Positions 15,601 through 22,589 of a DNA stretch of 26,850 nucleotides are shown here, piece after piece. Location: positions 1-26,850 of the forward strand of contig DATIAR010000003.1 in assembly GCA_035457865.1 (NCBI GenBank), written 5' to 3'. The stretch is from UBA8516 sp035457865 (GTDB lineage Archaea > Thermoproteota > Nitrososphaeria > Nitrososphaerales > Nitrosopumilaceae). The notes below the pieces were generated by a model, which made no database searches, was not told where the DNA came from, and worked only from the letters and a program-made list of their open reading frames with translations. Position 1 is the stretch's first letter. The number at the start of each line of letters is the position of its first letter. Position numbers and translations under genes: made by a program.

Positions 15601-16845
15601 GTTCCACAAGATTCTCAACCTGGGGTCTATCAAGGCTTTATCTCATTTCAAGGTGTTTCTCATGAGGTAAACGTGCCTGTTTCATACGTTGTCACAAAAA
15701 GAATTACAGGAAAAGATCTTCCAACTGTGATAGAAGGTTCTCAGAAAAATGATGCATTATATGGAAATGGATACATTGGCGGTGCTTTTGATATGACAAA
15801 TAGGTACAATGCTGGAGATTGGAGGCAGTATTACTTTGATGTACAAGATAAGTCAATAAACTCTGCAGCATTAAACATTTCATGGGAGAACAAAGACACA
15901 AACCTTTCTGTATTTGTAATTGATCCTGCAGGAAGAATTGTTCAAACAAATGTTCCACCAGGAGTACTCGGTCATTTTCAGGGATGGCCTACTGGCGATT
16001 GGCTTGGTACAAGCCCATTTAGTGAAGGTGGAGGATTCTTTCCAATAAAAAATAAAGATGATACATCCACGGTTCTATATGCTCCAATAAACCAAACAGG
16101 AACATATTCTGTTTTGATGCATTCTACTTTATTTGGAGGACAATCTATTGCAGAGCCTATTGCAGTAACTGCAAAGTTTTCTACAATCTTACCAGACGAA
16201 AAAGATCCACAAATATTGTTCTTGATCCCAGAATTCATCAATAGCACACATAAAATTCAACCAGAAATAATAGAAGAAAATATTGACACTATAAGATATT
16301 CTCTTGATGGAAATGAAATTGAAATCAGTACAGAGTCACATATTCCGTCTAATCTACTTACAGATGGCATTCATACTCTCAAAGTGACTGTCACTGATAC
16401 AGTTGGACATCGTGCAGAAAAAGAGGCTGAATTCAAAGTTGATAATAAACCACCAGAGCTTCTTATCAAATCTCCAACAAATGGATCAGTTGTCTCAAAC
16501 ATAATTTCTATAGATGTTGAGATATACGAACAAAATTTACCTGACTGGGGAGGAGTTAGAATAATGCTTCCTAACGGTACAATTTCAGAAAGCAAATTTG
16601 TACAGCTTGATACAAGAACAATAGAAAATGGAATGTATGACATTCAGATTTTAGCAAAAGATCTGGCAGGAAACGAAATATCTAAAAAAGTGATAGTAAA
16701 CATAGACAATAGCCCATTCTTTGAAAATCCAAAAGTTGCATTAGATCAAAACTTTATTTTGCTACAAGGAATAATCATTGGAATAGTAATTGCAACAGTT
16801 GCCATAATAATATCTACGAAAACCAAAATTTCTAAGCGACACTAG
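12601..16845 (+). CDS. Giant membrane-anchored subtilisin-like serine protease (pyrolysin/TPP II-like S8 family)
   Basis: 1414 residues from ATG 12601; ATG 12616 gives a neater signal peptide (MPKLAFFLILILLVSAFA). The catalytic triad is complete: Asp 164 in GIVDTGTD, His 432 in GHGTSSA, Ser 655 in GGTSMAGP, with oxyanion Asn 556 in SSAGNAG. About 267 residues separate Asp from His, a large insertion as in pyrolysin-type enzymes. Residues 35-120 look like an inhibitor-type propeptide region. After the catalytic domain come several beta-rich domains, the last two Ig-like (ending around 1370), then a transmembrane anchor and basic tail. Two acidic loops, at 370-381 and 896-907, look like calcium sites. 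It acts outside the cell, possibly in protein scavenging or surface-layer turnover. Confidence 0.88.
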   Translation: MDFCTMPKLAFFLILILLVSAFAKISYGFYDVDLAQSPPQLNLENSDIIKISSPVVTNQIKRYIVFGSGSISDVRSTAENLVYGISSEKGFFSVGTFYLNDVSNLQSKGYKVIEDFQLEFDSIPQSQDNNTVLEASRIGPITGSDEVFRKYGYDGKGITIGIVDTGTDFSNPDIQESLARDHNNHPIMVDADGQGLVLTNATFIANINAKGVIANYTKPIPKNITSSVYVNSDGVFLNLAKKGNGTSVLVFNSLFPSGGAPVLNGTISNDMKIGKNNRDYLVSKSGIYHLGVIYQGTLQGTFARLQLVPVLVLDSKIAGIYDTVVPDMSTSWIDFTRFEVKDSKPTKYDFDFTDENPITLGNGKEFFLYDSDKDGKFDYSTGTLGARVLDIYGVIKKPSLIEPKIRATNGTLLFPIDPEGNYFGVMYDFLGHGTSSAASITSKGIEKYDIYGNSTKYSLKGVAPGAKIVPIKALWFGDAVYAWLWASGFHQENNHWIFEGTPRVDIISNSWGISNFPTLQSVPGLDVLSLILSSLTVPGSIDENYPGVLIVSSAGNAGHGYGTMGLPNVAPFGISVGATTNNVYVGYGSFKNQPRFGNTTTSSNEVADFSSKGPGIIGDPKPDLMSIGAYSFTPSTITKKIKNATDPFTMFGGTSMAGPLVSGSAAILMESMKQQNKEYDPFKLKNILMSTATDLENDPFTQGTGIVNVENAVNFVKGKSSTFIVYNNASYINIKKILDVPMKTTNSSTFGIENFRLNDTSIPMTPWFGGRLYPNERTFATFTIENPTNRTLDISIKPQILELVKQYKYNNTTEVRLQDPLLNKSGTFRPNYIPLENIVKEKDMKAFFDKKKPIPNDASLMIINVNFPFDNFMNKTEKIYANDMKISSVYLYDWHDKNNDTKVTYDELGMINRGGSWGTVQEVRIAEPNSKFKNIPLIGIYPVPTKYSYWIGDTKKNSTSMDYTITTSFYKKENWESVWVNYDHIEVQPNSSSDLVVTLIVPQDSQPGVYQGFISFQGVSHEVNVPVSYVVTKRITGKDLPTVIEGSQKNDALYGNGYIGGAFDMTNRYNAGDWRQYYFDVQDKSINSAALNISWENKDTNLSVFVIDPAGRIVQTNVPPGVLGHFQGWPTGDWLGTSPFSEGGGFFPIKNKDDTSTVLYAPINQTGTYSVLMHSTLFGGQSIAEPIAVTAKFSTILPDEKDPQILFLIPEFINSTHKIQPEIIEENIDTIRYSLDGNEIEISTESHIPSNLLTDGIHTLKVTVTDTVGHRAEKEAEFKVDNKPPELLIKSPTNGSVVSNIISIDVEIYEQNLPDWGGVRIMLPNGTISESKFVQLDTRTIENGMYDIQILAKDLAGNEISKKVIVNIDNSPFFENPKVALDQNFILLQGIIIGIVIATVAIIISTKTKISKRH

Positions 16846-16850
16846 AACAA

Positions 16851-16860
16851 GGTTTATATG
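16851..16860 (+). promoter_or_regulatory. TATA box of the Rieske-cytochrome b operon
   Basis: ggtttatatg contains a good TATA core about 30 nt before the ATG at 16886, so the transcript should start only a few bases before the start codon. An imperfectly placed pair ATGCAA (16858-16863) / TTGCAT (16882-16887) spans the initiation region. Confidence 0.5.
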
Positions 16861-16885
16861 CAATTTTTCAAAAACGAAAGCTTGC

Positions 16886-17497
16886 ATGTCTGAGAAGGAT
16901 TCTAGTACCAAGGGTACACTATCCAGACGAGATTTTCTAAAACTATTGGGTGCTGCAGGGACAGGACTTGCATTTGCTCCATATGTTCCATGGGGAAATT
17001 TTATGCCAAATCCAGATACTTCTTCATTGGAAAAGGCAAAAGTGATCCTGCCAGATGACACTCATGCCAATATCAACACTTATCCAGTAAATCACGCAGA
17101 AGTTATAACATATCCAAAAACGGGAGACAGTGTACTTGATGAAGAGGCATTTAGAAAATGGCAATTTATCAGACTCCCGTCAGAACTTGGCGGGGATGCA
17201 AAAGATGTTAATGCTTTTCGTGCTTATAGCATGGTGTGCTTACATCTTTGGTGTTTATGGAAATATTGGCCAGAAGAGGGAAGAAAGAGAGGTGAATGTC
17301 CATGCCACGGAAGCATGTACAACCCTCTTACAGGAACAGCCTTTGTAGGACCAGCTTCCCTTCAAGCTCCTCCCTCAAACACTCTTGCTAGATTAACACT
17401 TGAAGCCGATGCCGATGGATTCTTATGGATTTCTCCCGCAAAATGGAATGTCAATGAAAATGGAGTTGTAGGATATGGTCGTTTCGTTAAGTCGTAG
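16886..17497 (+). CDS. Rieske iron-sulfur protein of the cytochrome bc/b6f-type complex
   Basis: 203 residues. A twin-arginine signal, SRRDFLKLLG at 13-22, followed by a hydrophobic helix, sends or anchors the folded protein across the membrane. Rieske box 1 is C118-L-H120-L-W-C123 and box 2 C138-P-C140-H141-G-S: Cys 118, His 120, Cys 138 and His 141 hold the 2Fe-2S cluster, with Cys 123 and Cys 140 as the usual disulfide. The Gly before the disulfide Cys in the common CTHLGC form is Trp here. A GPAS loop at 155-158 covers the cluster. It accepts electrons from quinol at cytochrome b, whose gene overlaps its end by 23 bp, and probably hands them to a blue-copper carrier. Confidence 0.92.
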   Translation: MSEKDSSTKGTLSRRDFLKLLGAAGTGLAFAPYVPWGNFMPNPDTSSLEKAKVILPDDTHANINTYPVNHAEVITYPKTGDSVLDEEAFRKWQFIRLPSELGGDAKDVNAFRAYSMVCLHLWCLWKYWPEEGRKRGECPCHGSMYNPLTGTAFVGPASLQAPPSNTLARLTLEADADGFLWISPAKWNVNENGVVGYGRFVKS

Positions 17498-19034
17498 AAA
17501 CGGTCTTGTAGACTTCTTTTACTGGGTATGGGATGGACTAGATAGAACTGTATTCATTGGTACGAAGTTTTCATTTCCGGCAAGATTTGTAAGTCCATTT
17601 GGATTTCTTGGCATGCTGACATTTGTCGTTTTTATAATTCTAGGAATAAGTGGTGCACTTTTGATGTTTTATTATGAACCAATATTGAATAGAGCATGGG
17701 ACAGCGTAGAGAAAATTAACAATGATGTTCCATTTGGTTTTCATATTAGAAACATTCATTATCACGCATCAAACGCAATGGTACTTCTTGCAATTCTGCA
17801 CATGTATTATCAGTACTTTAGTGGTAGATACAAAATACGAAACGAAATTTTATGGGTCACAGGAGTGATACTTGGAACAGTAACTATTCTAGAGGCATTT
17901 ACAGGATATGATATCATATTTAGTGAACGTGCTGAACTTGCAATTAGTATTGCCGCATCGCTTACCAATTCGATCCCAATTGCAGGACCTACGATACGTG
18001 AGGCAATGTTTGGTAGTGGATTTCATGATTTTGTTTTAAGATTTTATGCACAACATGTGTTTGTTCTTCCTGTAGTAATGCTTGGATTAATGGCTGTTCA
18101 CATGCCAAGATTTTTGGTCTTTGATGTACCTATGGTTATGGCAATTTCTGGTGCAATTCTAATCACAGGTGGGGTCTTTCCAGTTGATATGGGTTTCAAG
18201 TTTGAACCAACAGTACCACCAGGCATCACTGTACCTGAATGGTATCTTACTGGATTGTACGCATTCCTTAGAACACAATATGACAAGTTTGTAACAGGCG
18301 TACTCTGGCCTGGACTGTTTATCCTAGCACTACTTGTTGTCCCATTTATTGACAGGTATAAGAAATTCTCTTGGAAAGACAGACCACTAATTACTGCATT
18401 TGGAATTACTGGTATTGCGCAAATCATAGTCACTACATACTGGGGATTCTACATATCGCCAGATACTGCAATGCCACTTGTACAAAGACTCGTCATAGAT
18501 CCGATATTATTCTATAGTGTAATGGTCTTACTTGTGCCACTTGGATTTGGATTTTCATACATGATGATAAAGATGTCAAAGGAAGCAGAAAGGAAAGCAA
18601 AACTTGCTGCGTCTAAAGGCCCACAAAAAGTGGCACAAATAAATTTGTCTGGAAAGTGGATAAACTGGCTAATTATTGCACTATTAGGATTCCAAGTTTA
18701 TCTTAACATAGCCGCATACAACGCAGCATTGTCAGGTATGAATAACTTTTCGCTTTTCCTTACTGGAGTGATAACTCTTGTATTTGCAGGATTATTCCAT
18801 GTTTATAGATATGGAATGAATGAAGCAAAGAAAATTCCAACTCCGCCCCCTGCAATAGAAAAAGAAATTCCAAAATCAATTGGAGTCGCACCTGGCACTG
18901 CTGCAAAAGTTCCAGAAAAAGAAAAATCTCCAGAACCAAAACTGACTTCAAAAGAAACTACTCCTGAAATAAAAACAGTTTCTATTTTACCTGAAGATTT
19001 AGAAGATAAAACCCCAGATCTAAAAAAACTTTAA
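17475..19034 (+). CDS. Cytochrome b (b6 plus subunit IV-like) of the complex III equivalent
   Basis: 519 residues. Haem ligands are His 95 and His 109 in helix B (NIHYHASN...ILHMYY) and His 194 and His 209 in helix D (AQHVFVLP...VHMPR). The 15-residue step in helix D is that of cytochrome b6 rather than mitochondrial-type b. The C-terminal half carries the quinol-site motif PEWY at 254-257, as in subunit IV, so both halves are fused. Two more hydrophobic segments (about 392-438) and a 60-residue Pro/Lys/Glu-rich cytoplasmic tail follow, which standard b6f proteins lack. The start at 17475 lies inside the Rieske gene, so translation is coupled. It oxidises quinol and moves protons. Confidence 0.9.
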   Translation: MVVSLSRRNGLVDFFYWVWDGLDRTVFIGTKFSFPARFVSPFGFLGMLTFVVFIILGISGALLMFYYEPILNRAWDSVEKINNDVPFGFHIRNIHYHASNAMVLLAILHMYYQYFSGRYKIRNEILWVTGVILGTVTILEAFTGYDIIFSERAELAISIAASLTNSIPIAGPTIREAMFGSGFHDFVLRFYAQHVFVLPVVMLGLMAVHMPRFLVFDVPMVMAISGAILITGGVFPVDMGFKFEPTVPPGITVPEWYLTGLYAFLRTQYDKFVTGVLWPGLFILALLVVPFIDRYKKFSWKDRPLITAFGITGIAQIIVTTYWGFYISPDTAMPLVQRLVIDPILFYSVMVLLVPLGFGFSYMMIKMSKEAERKAKLAASKGPQKVAQINLSGKWINWLIIALLGFQVYLNIAAYNAALSGMNNFSLFLTGVITLVFAGLFHVYRYGMNEAKKIPTPPPAIEKEIPKSIGVAPGTAAKVPEKEKSPEPKLTSKETTPEIKTVSILPEDLEDKTPDLKKL

Positions 19035-19059
19035 TTTTTTCTACAAATTTTCAAATAGC

Positions 19060-19067
19060 TTTATAAG
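19060..19067 (+). promoter_or_regulatory. TATA box of the cupredoxin gene
   Basis: tttataag is centred about 29 nt before the TTG at 19092, consistent with a leaderless message. It lies after the cytochrome b stop codon and a T-rich stretch (ttaatttttt, 19031-19040) that could terminate the upstream operon, so the copper protein can be expressed separately. Confidence 0.45.
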
Positions 19068-19091
19068 ACAATTAAAAACCACCAAGATTCA

Positions 19092-19565
19092 TTGAGTAAA
19101 CCAACATCAAGTCATGCATATGGTATAGGAATAATAGCAATGATTGTTGGTTTGGCAGCTGGTATTTCGTATTATCAGTTATATTATCTTCCAGAACTTA
19201 CAGCAAAACCAAAAATCTCTGAAGAAATTCTTAACCCACATGAAGAAACCATAATAAACATGATAAAAGGTTCTTCAAGTCCAGAACAACAAGATAATTT
19301 TGTACCAAAACTAGTAAACATACAACTTGGAATTGATAACATAGTTATCTGGGAAAACATCGATGATACTCCACATACTGTGACAGCTGATTCTGGCCAT
19401 GAATATACGGACAAGTATAGTGGTAAGTTTGGCTCTGTTGGTGTAGTAAAACCAGGAGAAAGATATGAATTCTTATTCACAGAGCCCGAAGTTGAGATAG
19501 ACTATCACTGCGAACCTCATCCATGGATGAAAGGTAAACTAATAATTACAAAGGCTAGATTCTAA
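19092..19565 (+). CDS. Membrane-anchored cupredoxin (plastocyanin-like blue copper protein)
   Basis: 157 residues. One N-terminal transmembrane helix (about 9-30) anchors the protein with the domain outside the cell. The type 1 copper ligands are His 95 (TPHTV), Cys 140, His 143 and Met 146 (C-x2-H-x2-M in CEPHPWM), the normal plastocyanin arrangement. It probably takes electrons from the Rieske/cytochrome b complex encoded just upstream and carries them to a terminal oxidase or another copper protein; copper carriers replace cytochrome c in ammonia-oxidising archaea. TTG start. The stop codon overlaps the end of the convergent small gene by 4 bp. Confidence 0.88.
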   Translation: MSKPTSSHAYGIGIIAMIVGLAAGISYYQLYYLPELTAKPKISEEILNPHEETIINMIKGSSSPEQQDNFVPKLVNIQLGIDNIVIWENIDDTPHTVTADSGHEYTDKYSGKFGSVGVVKPGERYEFLFTEPEVEIDYHCEPHPWMKGKLIITKARF

Positions 19566-19912
19566 ACAACTAATTTTGCAAACAGCACATCACTTTCAAT
19601 TTCTTTATGCTCTTGAATTATAGAAACGCGAAATTTTACGTCGTGAGGTTCAGAAGGTTTGAACTCTATTACAGCTGTAAACTCTGCTTTATTCTCTGTC
19701 ATGTTGTCTTTACTTATGAATAATCTTGATAGATTTTGTGAGATGGGTTTGCCGTTGTATGATTTGTAGACTATGAGTTGGTTTGAGTTTAAGATTTGGG
19801 TGTTGATAACAATCCCATCATATCTTCCTTGATATCTTACATCGATTTTTCCTCTTATCTCACTATTAGGAACTATATTCAAATTTTCCAGCTTTAGTTC
19901 AATATCTTTCAT
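19562..19912 (-). CDS. Small beta-rich protein, possibly arrestin-like fold, unknown function
   Basis: 116 residues, no signal peptide or membrane segment. It is predicted to be almost all beta: DIELKLENLNIVPNSEIRG, then GKIDVRYQG, GIVINTQILNSNQLIVYKSY and FTAVIEFKPSEPHDVKFRVSIIQEH. The opening (a lipophilic strand, then x-V-x-P-x-x-x-I-x-G-x-I-x-V) recalls the first strands of arrestin/Spo0M-like sandwiches, but the protein is only about half that size. I do not know its role. A TATA-like tttatttatc (minus strand, about 19936-19945) and a small inverted repeat (19921-19935) precede the ATG. Confidence 0.55.
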   Translation of the reverse strand: MKDIELKLENLNIVPNSEIRGKIDVRYQGRYDGIVINTQILNSNQLIVYKSYNGKPISQNLSRLFISKDNMTENKAEFTAVIEFKPSEPHDVKFRVSIIQEHKEIESDVLFAKLVV

Positions 19913-19920
19913 ATTCTATG

Positions 19921-19935
19921 CGTCATACCTTGACG
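19921..19935 (-). promoter_or_regulatory. Inverted repeat CGTCA-n5-TGACG between TATA box and start codon
   Basis: CGTCA (19921-19925) and TGACG (19931-19935) are perfect 5-bp arms around tacct. The repeat sits 9-23 nt before the ATG at 19912 on the minus strand, just downstream of the TATA-like element, where a bound protein would block initiation. The arms are short, so this is only a candidate operator. Confidence 0.3.
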
Positions 19936-19958
19936 ATAAATAAATTATGAACAAAAAG

Positions 19959-20033
19959 CGGGCCCGAAGGGCTTCGATCCCTTGACCACTGGATTAGAAG
20001 TCCAGCACTCTGTCCATGCTGAGCTACAGGCCC
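19959..20033 (-). tRNA. tRNA-Arg (anticodon UCU)
   Basis: Cloverleaf on the minus strand: acceptor GGGCCTG/CGGGCCC (one U-G pair), U8-A9, D-stem GCTC/GAGT, anticodon stem CTGGA/TCCAG with loop CTTCTAA (anticodon TCT), T-stem AAGGG/CCCTT with loop ATCGAAG, discriminator G, no encoded CCA. T-run CTTTTTG follows. The T-loop begins with A where T54 is usual. Upstream TATA-like element at 20054-20062. Confidence 0.92.
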
Positions 20034-20053
20034 AAGAAGTTGGCTAGGGCTAC

Positions 20054-20062
20054 CATATTAAG
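20054..20062 (-). promoter_or_regulatory. TATA box of tRNA-Arg(UCU)
   Basis: On the minus strand ttaatatg is centred about 25 nt before the tRNA 5-prime end at 20033, the usual archaeal distance. It lies in the 35-bp gap between the tRNA and the end of the DNA glycosylase gene, so the tRNA has its own promoter. Confidence 0.45.
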
Positions 20063-20068
20063 AGCTTT

Positions 20069-20917
20069 TTACAACCATTTTTTGTTATTCAGTTCTCTTT
20101 CCATTTTGAAAAGAAATTGTTGTGAATAACCAGCAAAAGGACCAAAATGCCTAACAATTTTTTCATGTATCTCTTCATATTTTTTTTTAGTGATTGATCT
20201 ACTGATTGATTCACCGAATACATTAGAATAATACTTTCGTAAAATTCGTAATGTCCATCTGTCAATCGGAAATGATTCAATTTTTTCAAGTGAGAATAAA
20301 AGTATGCAATCAGCAATCTTATCACCTATGCCAGCTACATTTACAAGAATATCCTTGGCATTTTTGTAGTTCGCCTTTTTTAAATAATTAAAATCTATTT
20401 TACCTGATACGACATCTTGTGATGCTTTCTTTACGTACTTTGCTCTAAAGCCTAATCCGCACAATAAAAGTTCTGCAATGTTAGAGTTAGCAAGTTTTTC
20501 AGCTGTTGGGAAAGTATGAAATTCATAACCATAGAAATTTGTTCTCTTACCAAATTTCTTTGTAATTTTTTTTAACATCTGTCTTATATTAATAATTGAT
20601 GCATTAGATGAACAAATAAATGAAATATAGCATTGAAAGGGATCTTGTCGTAACAATCTCAATCCAGGGAATTGTGAAACTGCATCTTTTACAATCTTGT
20701 CTCTTCTTACACTTTGAAGAATTTTCTTCATGTTGTCATCTTGTCTAAAAAAATCAGGCGTTTTTTTTCCTGAAGAAATGATCTTAAACGGTTCTTGTCT
20801 AATCTTTAAAATTTCAAAGCCATTTACACCATACCATACATCATCAATTTTATCCCAAAGAAAAACTTGGCCACTATTAATGGTAGAATCTAAATCTATT
20901 TTCTTTAATTCATGCAT
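20069..20917 (-). CDS. ogg: 8-oxoguanine DNA glycosylase/AP lyase (OGG1 type)
   Basis: 282 residues. The helix-hairpin-helix and loop VAGIGDKIADC holds the Schiff-base Lys 200, and FPIDRW supplies the catalytic Asp 219. The stretch DPFQCYISFICSSNASI at 92-108 is the OGG1-type signature, and the N-terminal LDSTINSGQVFLW resembles the first OGG1 domain (FxLxxTLxSGQxFRW). It removes 8-oxoguanine from DNA and nicks the strand. OGG1-like architecture, rather than the smaller archaeal AGOG or Ogg2, is indicated by the N-terminal domain. Its ATG comes one base after the stop codon of the beta-CASP RNase, so the two are cotranscribed. Oxidative damage repair suits an aerobic ammonia oxidiser. Confidence 0.85.
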   Translation of the reverse strand: MHELKKIDLDSTINSGQVFLWDKIDDVWYGVNGFEILKIRQEPFKIISSGKKTPDFFRQDDNMKKILQSVRRDKIVKDAVSQFPGLRLLRQDPFQCYISFICSSNASIINIRQMLKKITKKFGKRTNFYGYEFHTFPTAEKLANSNIAELLLCGLGFRAKYVKKASQDVVSGKIDFNYLKKANYKNAKDILVNVAGIGDKIADCILLFSLEKIESFPIDRWTLRILRKYYSNVFGESISRSITKKKYEEIHEKIVRHFGPFAGYSQQFLFKMERELNNKKWL

Positions 20918-20918
20918 C

Positions 20919-22175
20919 TCAAACGTTAATTACTTCCCCAACTTTTGGGGCATACGCATCAAATCCAAATCTCTCATGTATCTCATCTGCAAACTTTGTA
21001 CAAGAATCTTTGTCTCCATGAATAGTTAAAATCTTTGGATCTCCTTTTATTTTCTTGACAACCTCGAAAAGATCTTTTCTATCTGCATGGCCAGAAAATT
21101 CAAATTGCTTAACATCCGCTTCTGTTTTCACATCTTTTCCACGAATATTGACTTTGCCCGTCTCAAGTAATTTTCTTCCAGGTGTGCCCTCTCCTTGGTA
21201 TGATACCATCGCAATACCATTTTTCTTATCAAGCGCAAGCTGTTGTAAGTAGTATACCGCTGATCCACCCACAAGCATTCCAGCTGGTGATATCACTACA
21301 CATGGTTCTTTCAATGCGTCTTTTCGTTCTCTTTCTCCTTTAATCCATTTTGCTTGATGAATTGAATCAGCAAACACTTTTGGATCACGTAGGTATTCTG
21401 GGTAACGAAGCAGTATTTCGTTTACTTTTATAGCCATTCCATCCATTATGACTTTGTGTTTAAATTTTGCATTTTTTAAAACACAAGCAATCTCCTGAGA
21501 TCTCTCTACTGAAAAAGCTGGCACAAATAAAGTTCCTTTTCTATCTAATACTTCATACACAAATTCCATGAATTCTTCTTCGGTTTTGTCTCGCGGAGTC
21601 TGTTCAGTCTGTGAATAAGTACTTTCCATTATTAACAAATCAATTTCATCAAAATCAAAATCTGCTTCACGTACCATGCGTGATCCTCTTGGATTTATGT
21701 CTCCTGTATAGTAGAGTCTTTTATTTTCAGACTCAACAATAACTGCACCACCGCCAACTATGTGTCCTGATTCACGCAGTTCAAATGACGCATTGCCTTT
21801 CTTAATCTTCTCTCTATATGCTATTTCTTTGGAATGTTTTATCATGCTGACAACTTCTGGCATTTCAAAAGGGAAAAAATTCTTTTGTAGCCTAAGCATA
21901 TCTTCAATCAAAAGTCTTGATAGATCTAACGTTGGTGGAGTTGCATAAACATCATTTTTTCCGTTAACAAAAAGTGAGGGTACATAACCAGAATGATCGA
22001 GATGAGCATGAGTAATAACTATAGCGTCTACGTCTCTAGGTTTTACATGCATTGGATATTGTGGTTCTTTTCCCAAAAGAACACCATAATCTAAAAGAAA
22101 ATTTGCACCATCACAATTAACTTGAAATGCCGATCGGCCTACCTCTTGGGCCGCACCAAGAACTTTAACCTGCAA
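20919..22175 (-). CDS. Beta-CASP metallo-beta-lactamase ribonuclease (aCPSF2-like)
   Basis: 418 residues. The metallo-beta-lactamase motif HAHLDHSG (His 56, His 58, Asp 60, His 61) binds the zinc pair. Later metal ligands are in ESGHIVGG and YTGDINPRG; beta-CASP motifs follow in VPAFSVERSQE, SPAGMLVGG, FSGHADRKDL and TIHGDK. The KH domains found at the N-terminus of the larger archaeal CPSF1/FttA factors are missing, which matches aCPSF2. It processes or degrades RNA in the cytoplasm. The start is TTG at 22175, with a TATA-like tttaaa about 29 nt before it. It forms a pair with the DNA glycosylase gene (one base between stop and start). Confidence 0.87.
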   Translation of the reverse strand: MQVKVLGAAQEVGRSAFQVNCDGANFLLDYGVLLGKEPQYPMHVKPRDVDAIVITHAHLDHSGYVPSLFVNGKNDVYATPPTLDLSRLLIEDMLRLQKNFFPFEMPEVVSMIKHSKEIAYREKIKKGNASFELRESGHIVGGGAVIVESENKRLYYTGDINPRGSRMVREADFDFDEIDLLIMESTYSQTEQTPRDKTEEEFMEFVYEVLDRKGTLFVPAFSVERSQEIACVLKNAKFKHKVIMDGMAIKVNEILLRYPEYLRDPKVFADSIHQAKWIKGERERKDALKEPCVVISPAGMLVGGSAVYYLQQLALDKKNGIAMVSYQGEGTPGRKLLETGKVNIRGKDVKTEADVKQFEFSGHADRKDLFEVVKKIKGDPKILTIHGDKDSCTKFADEIHERFGFDAYAPKVGEVINV

Positions 22176-22178
22176 GAA

Positions 22179-22206
22179 TTCAAAGTTTCTTCAAAGTACC
22201 TTTAAA
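22179..22206 (-). promoter_or_regulatory. Promoter of the beta-CASP RNase gene with a tandem 8-bp repeat
   Basis: On the minus strand a TATA-like tttaaa (22201-22206), set within a 10-bp palindrome TAAACGTTTA (22202-22211), is followed by two direct copies of ACTTTGAA (22190-22197 and 22179-22186), 11 bp apart, then the TTG start at 22175. The repeats fall on the same helix face. Confidence 0.35.
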
Positions 22207-22287
22207 CGTTTAGCGTTTTTTCACATCATCCTATTATTTAGATAATTTACAAAAGACTTAATTAGATCAACTAAAGATGATCTGTCC

Positions 22288-22509
22288 ATGGGTAGAACCT
22301 TCGAACAATGGTGGAATACTATCCCAAAAGACCTTCGAGACAAAGTTCGCAAGGGTGATGAGGGAAACAAGCCATTATTAAATCAGATAAACTGGGTGTG
22401 GGTACACAACATGATGAATCAAAAAGGCGATCTAAATCCTACATCTGCTGAATTACTTGACTGGATAACTAGCGGTCAAATTGACGCAATACGACAGACC
22501 AAGAAGTAA
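22288..22509 (+). CDS. Small Trp-rich soluble protein, unknown function
   Basis: 73 residues, not recognised. Four Trp residues lie in MGRTFEQWWNTIPKDLRDK, QINWVWVHNMMNQ and AELLDWITSG; the protein is charged and likely all-helical, with no signal or membrane segment. The compact length and conserved-looking aromatic pairs suggest a small binding protein (RNA, DNA or protein). It is divergent to the RNase gene (112 bp between starts). ATG start, although an upstream ribosome binding site is not evident. Confidence 0.6.
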   Translation: MGRTFEQWWNTIPKDLRDKVRKGDEGNKPLLNQINWVWVHNMMNQKGDLNPTSAELLDWITSGQIDAIRQTKK

Positions 22510-22589
22510 TTAAACATAATACTATTTTCTGTTTTTTATTTTATTTTGCTTATTGAAAAAATTCTATAACTCTGTTATGGATTTTACAG

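Noticed and set aside
16858..16887. ATGCAA/TTGCAT inverted repeat at the Rieske start as an operator.
   Set aside because: Arms are six bases with an 18-nt spacer and one arm contains the start codon; too weak to claim separately.
19031..19040. T-rich run after cytochrome b as a firm terminator.
   Set aside because: Archaeal T-run termination is plausible, but the tract is interrupted and similar AT-rich runs occur throughout the window, so it is only mentioned.
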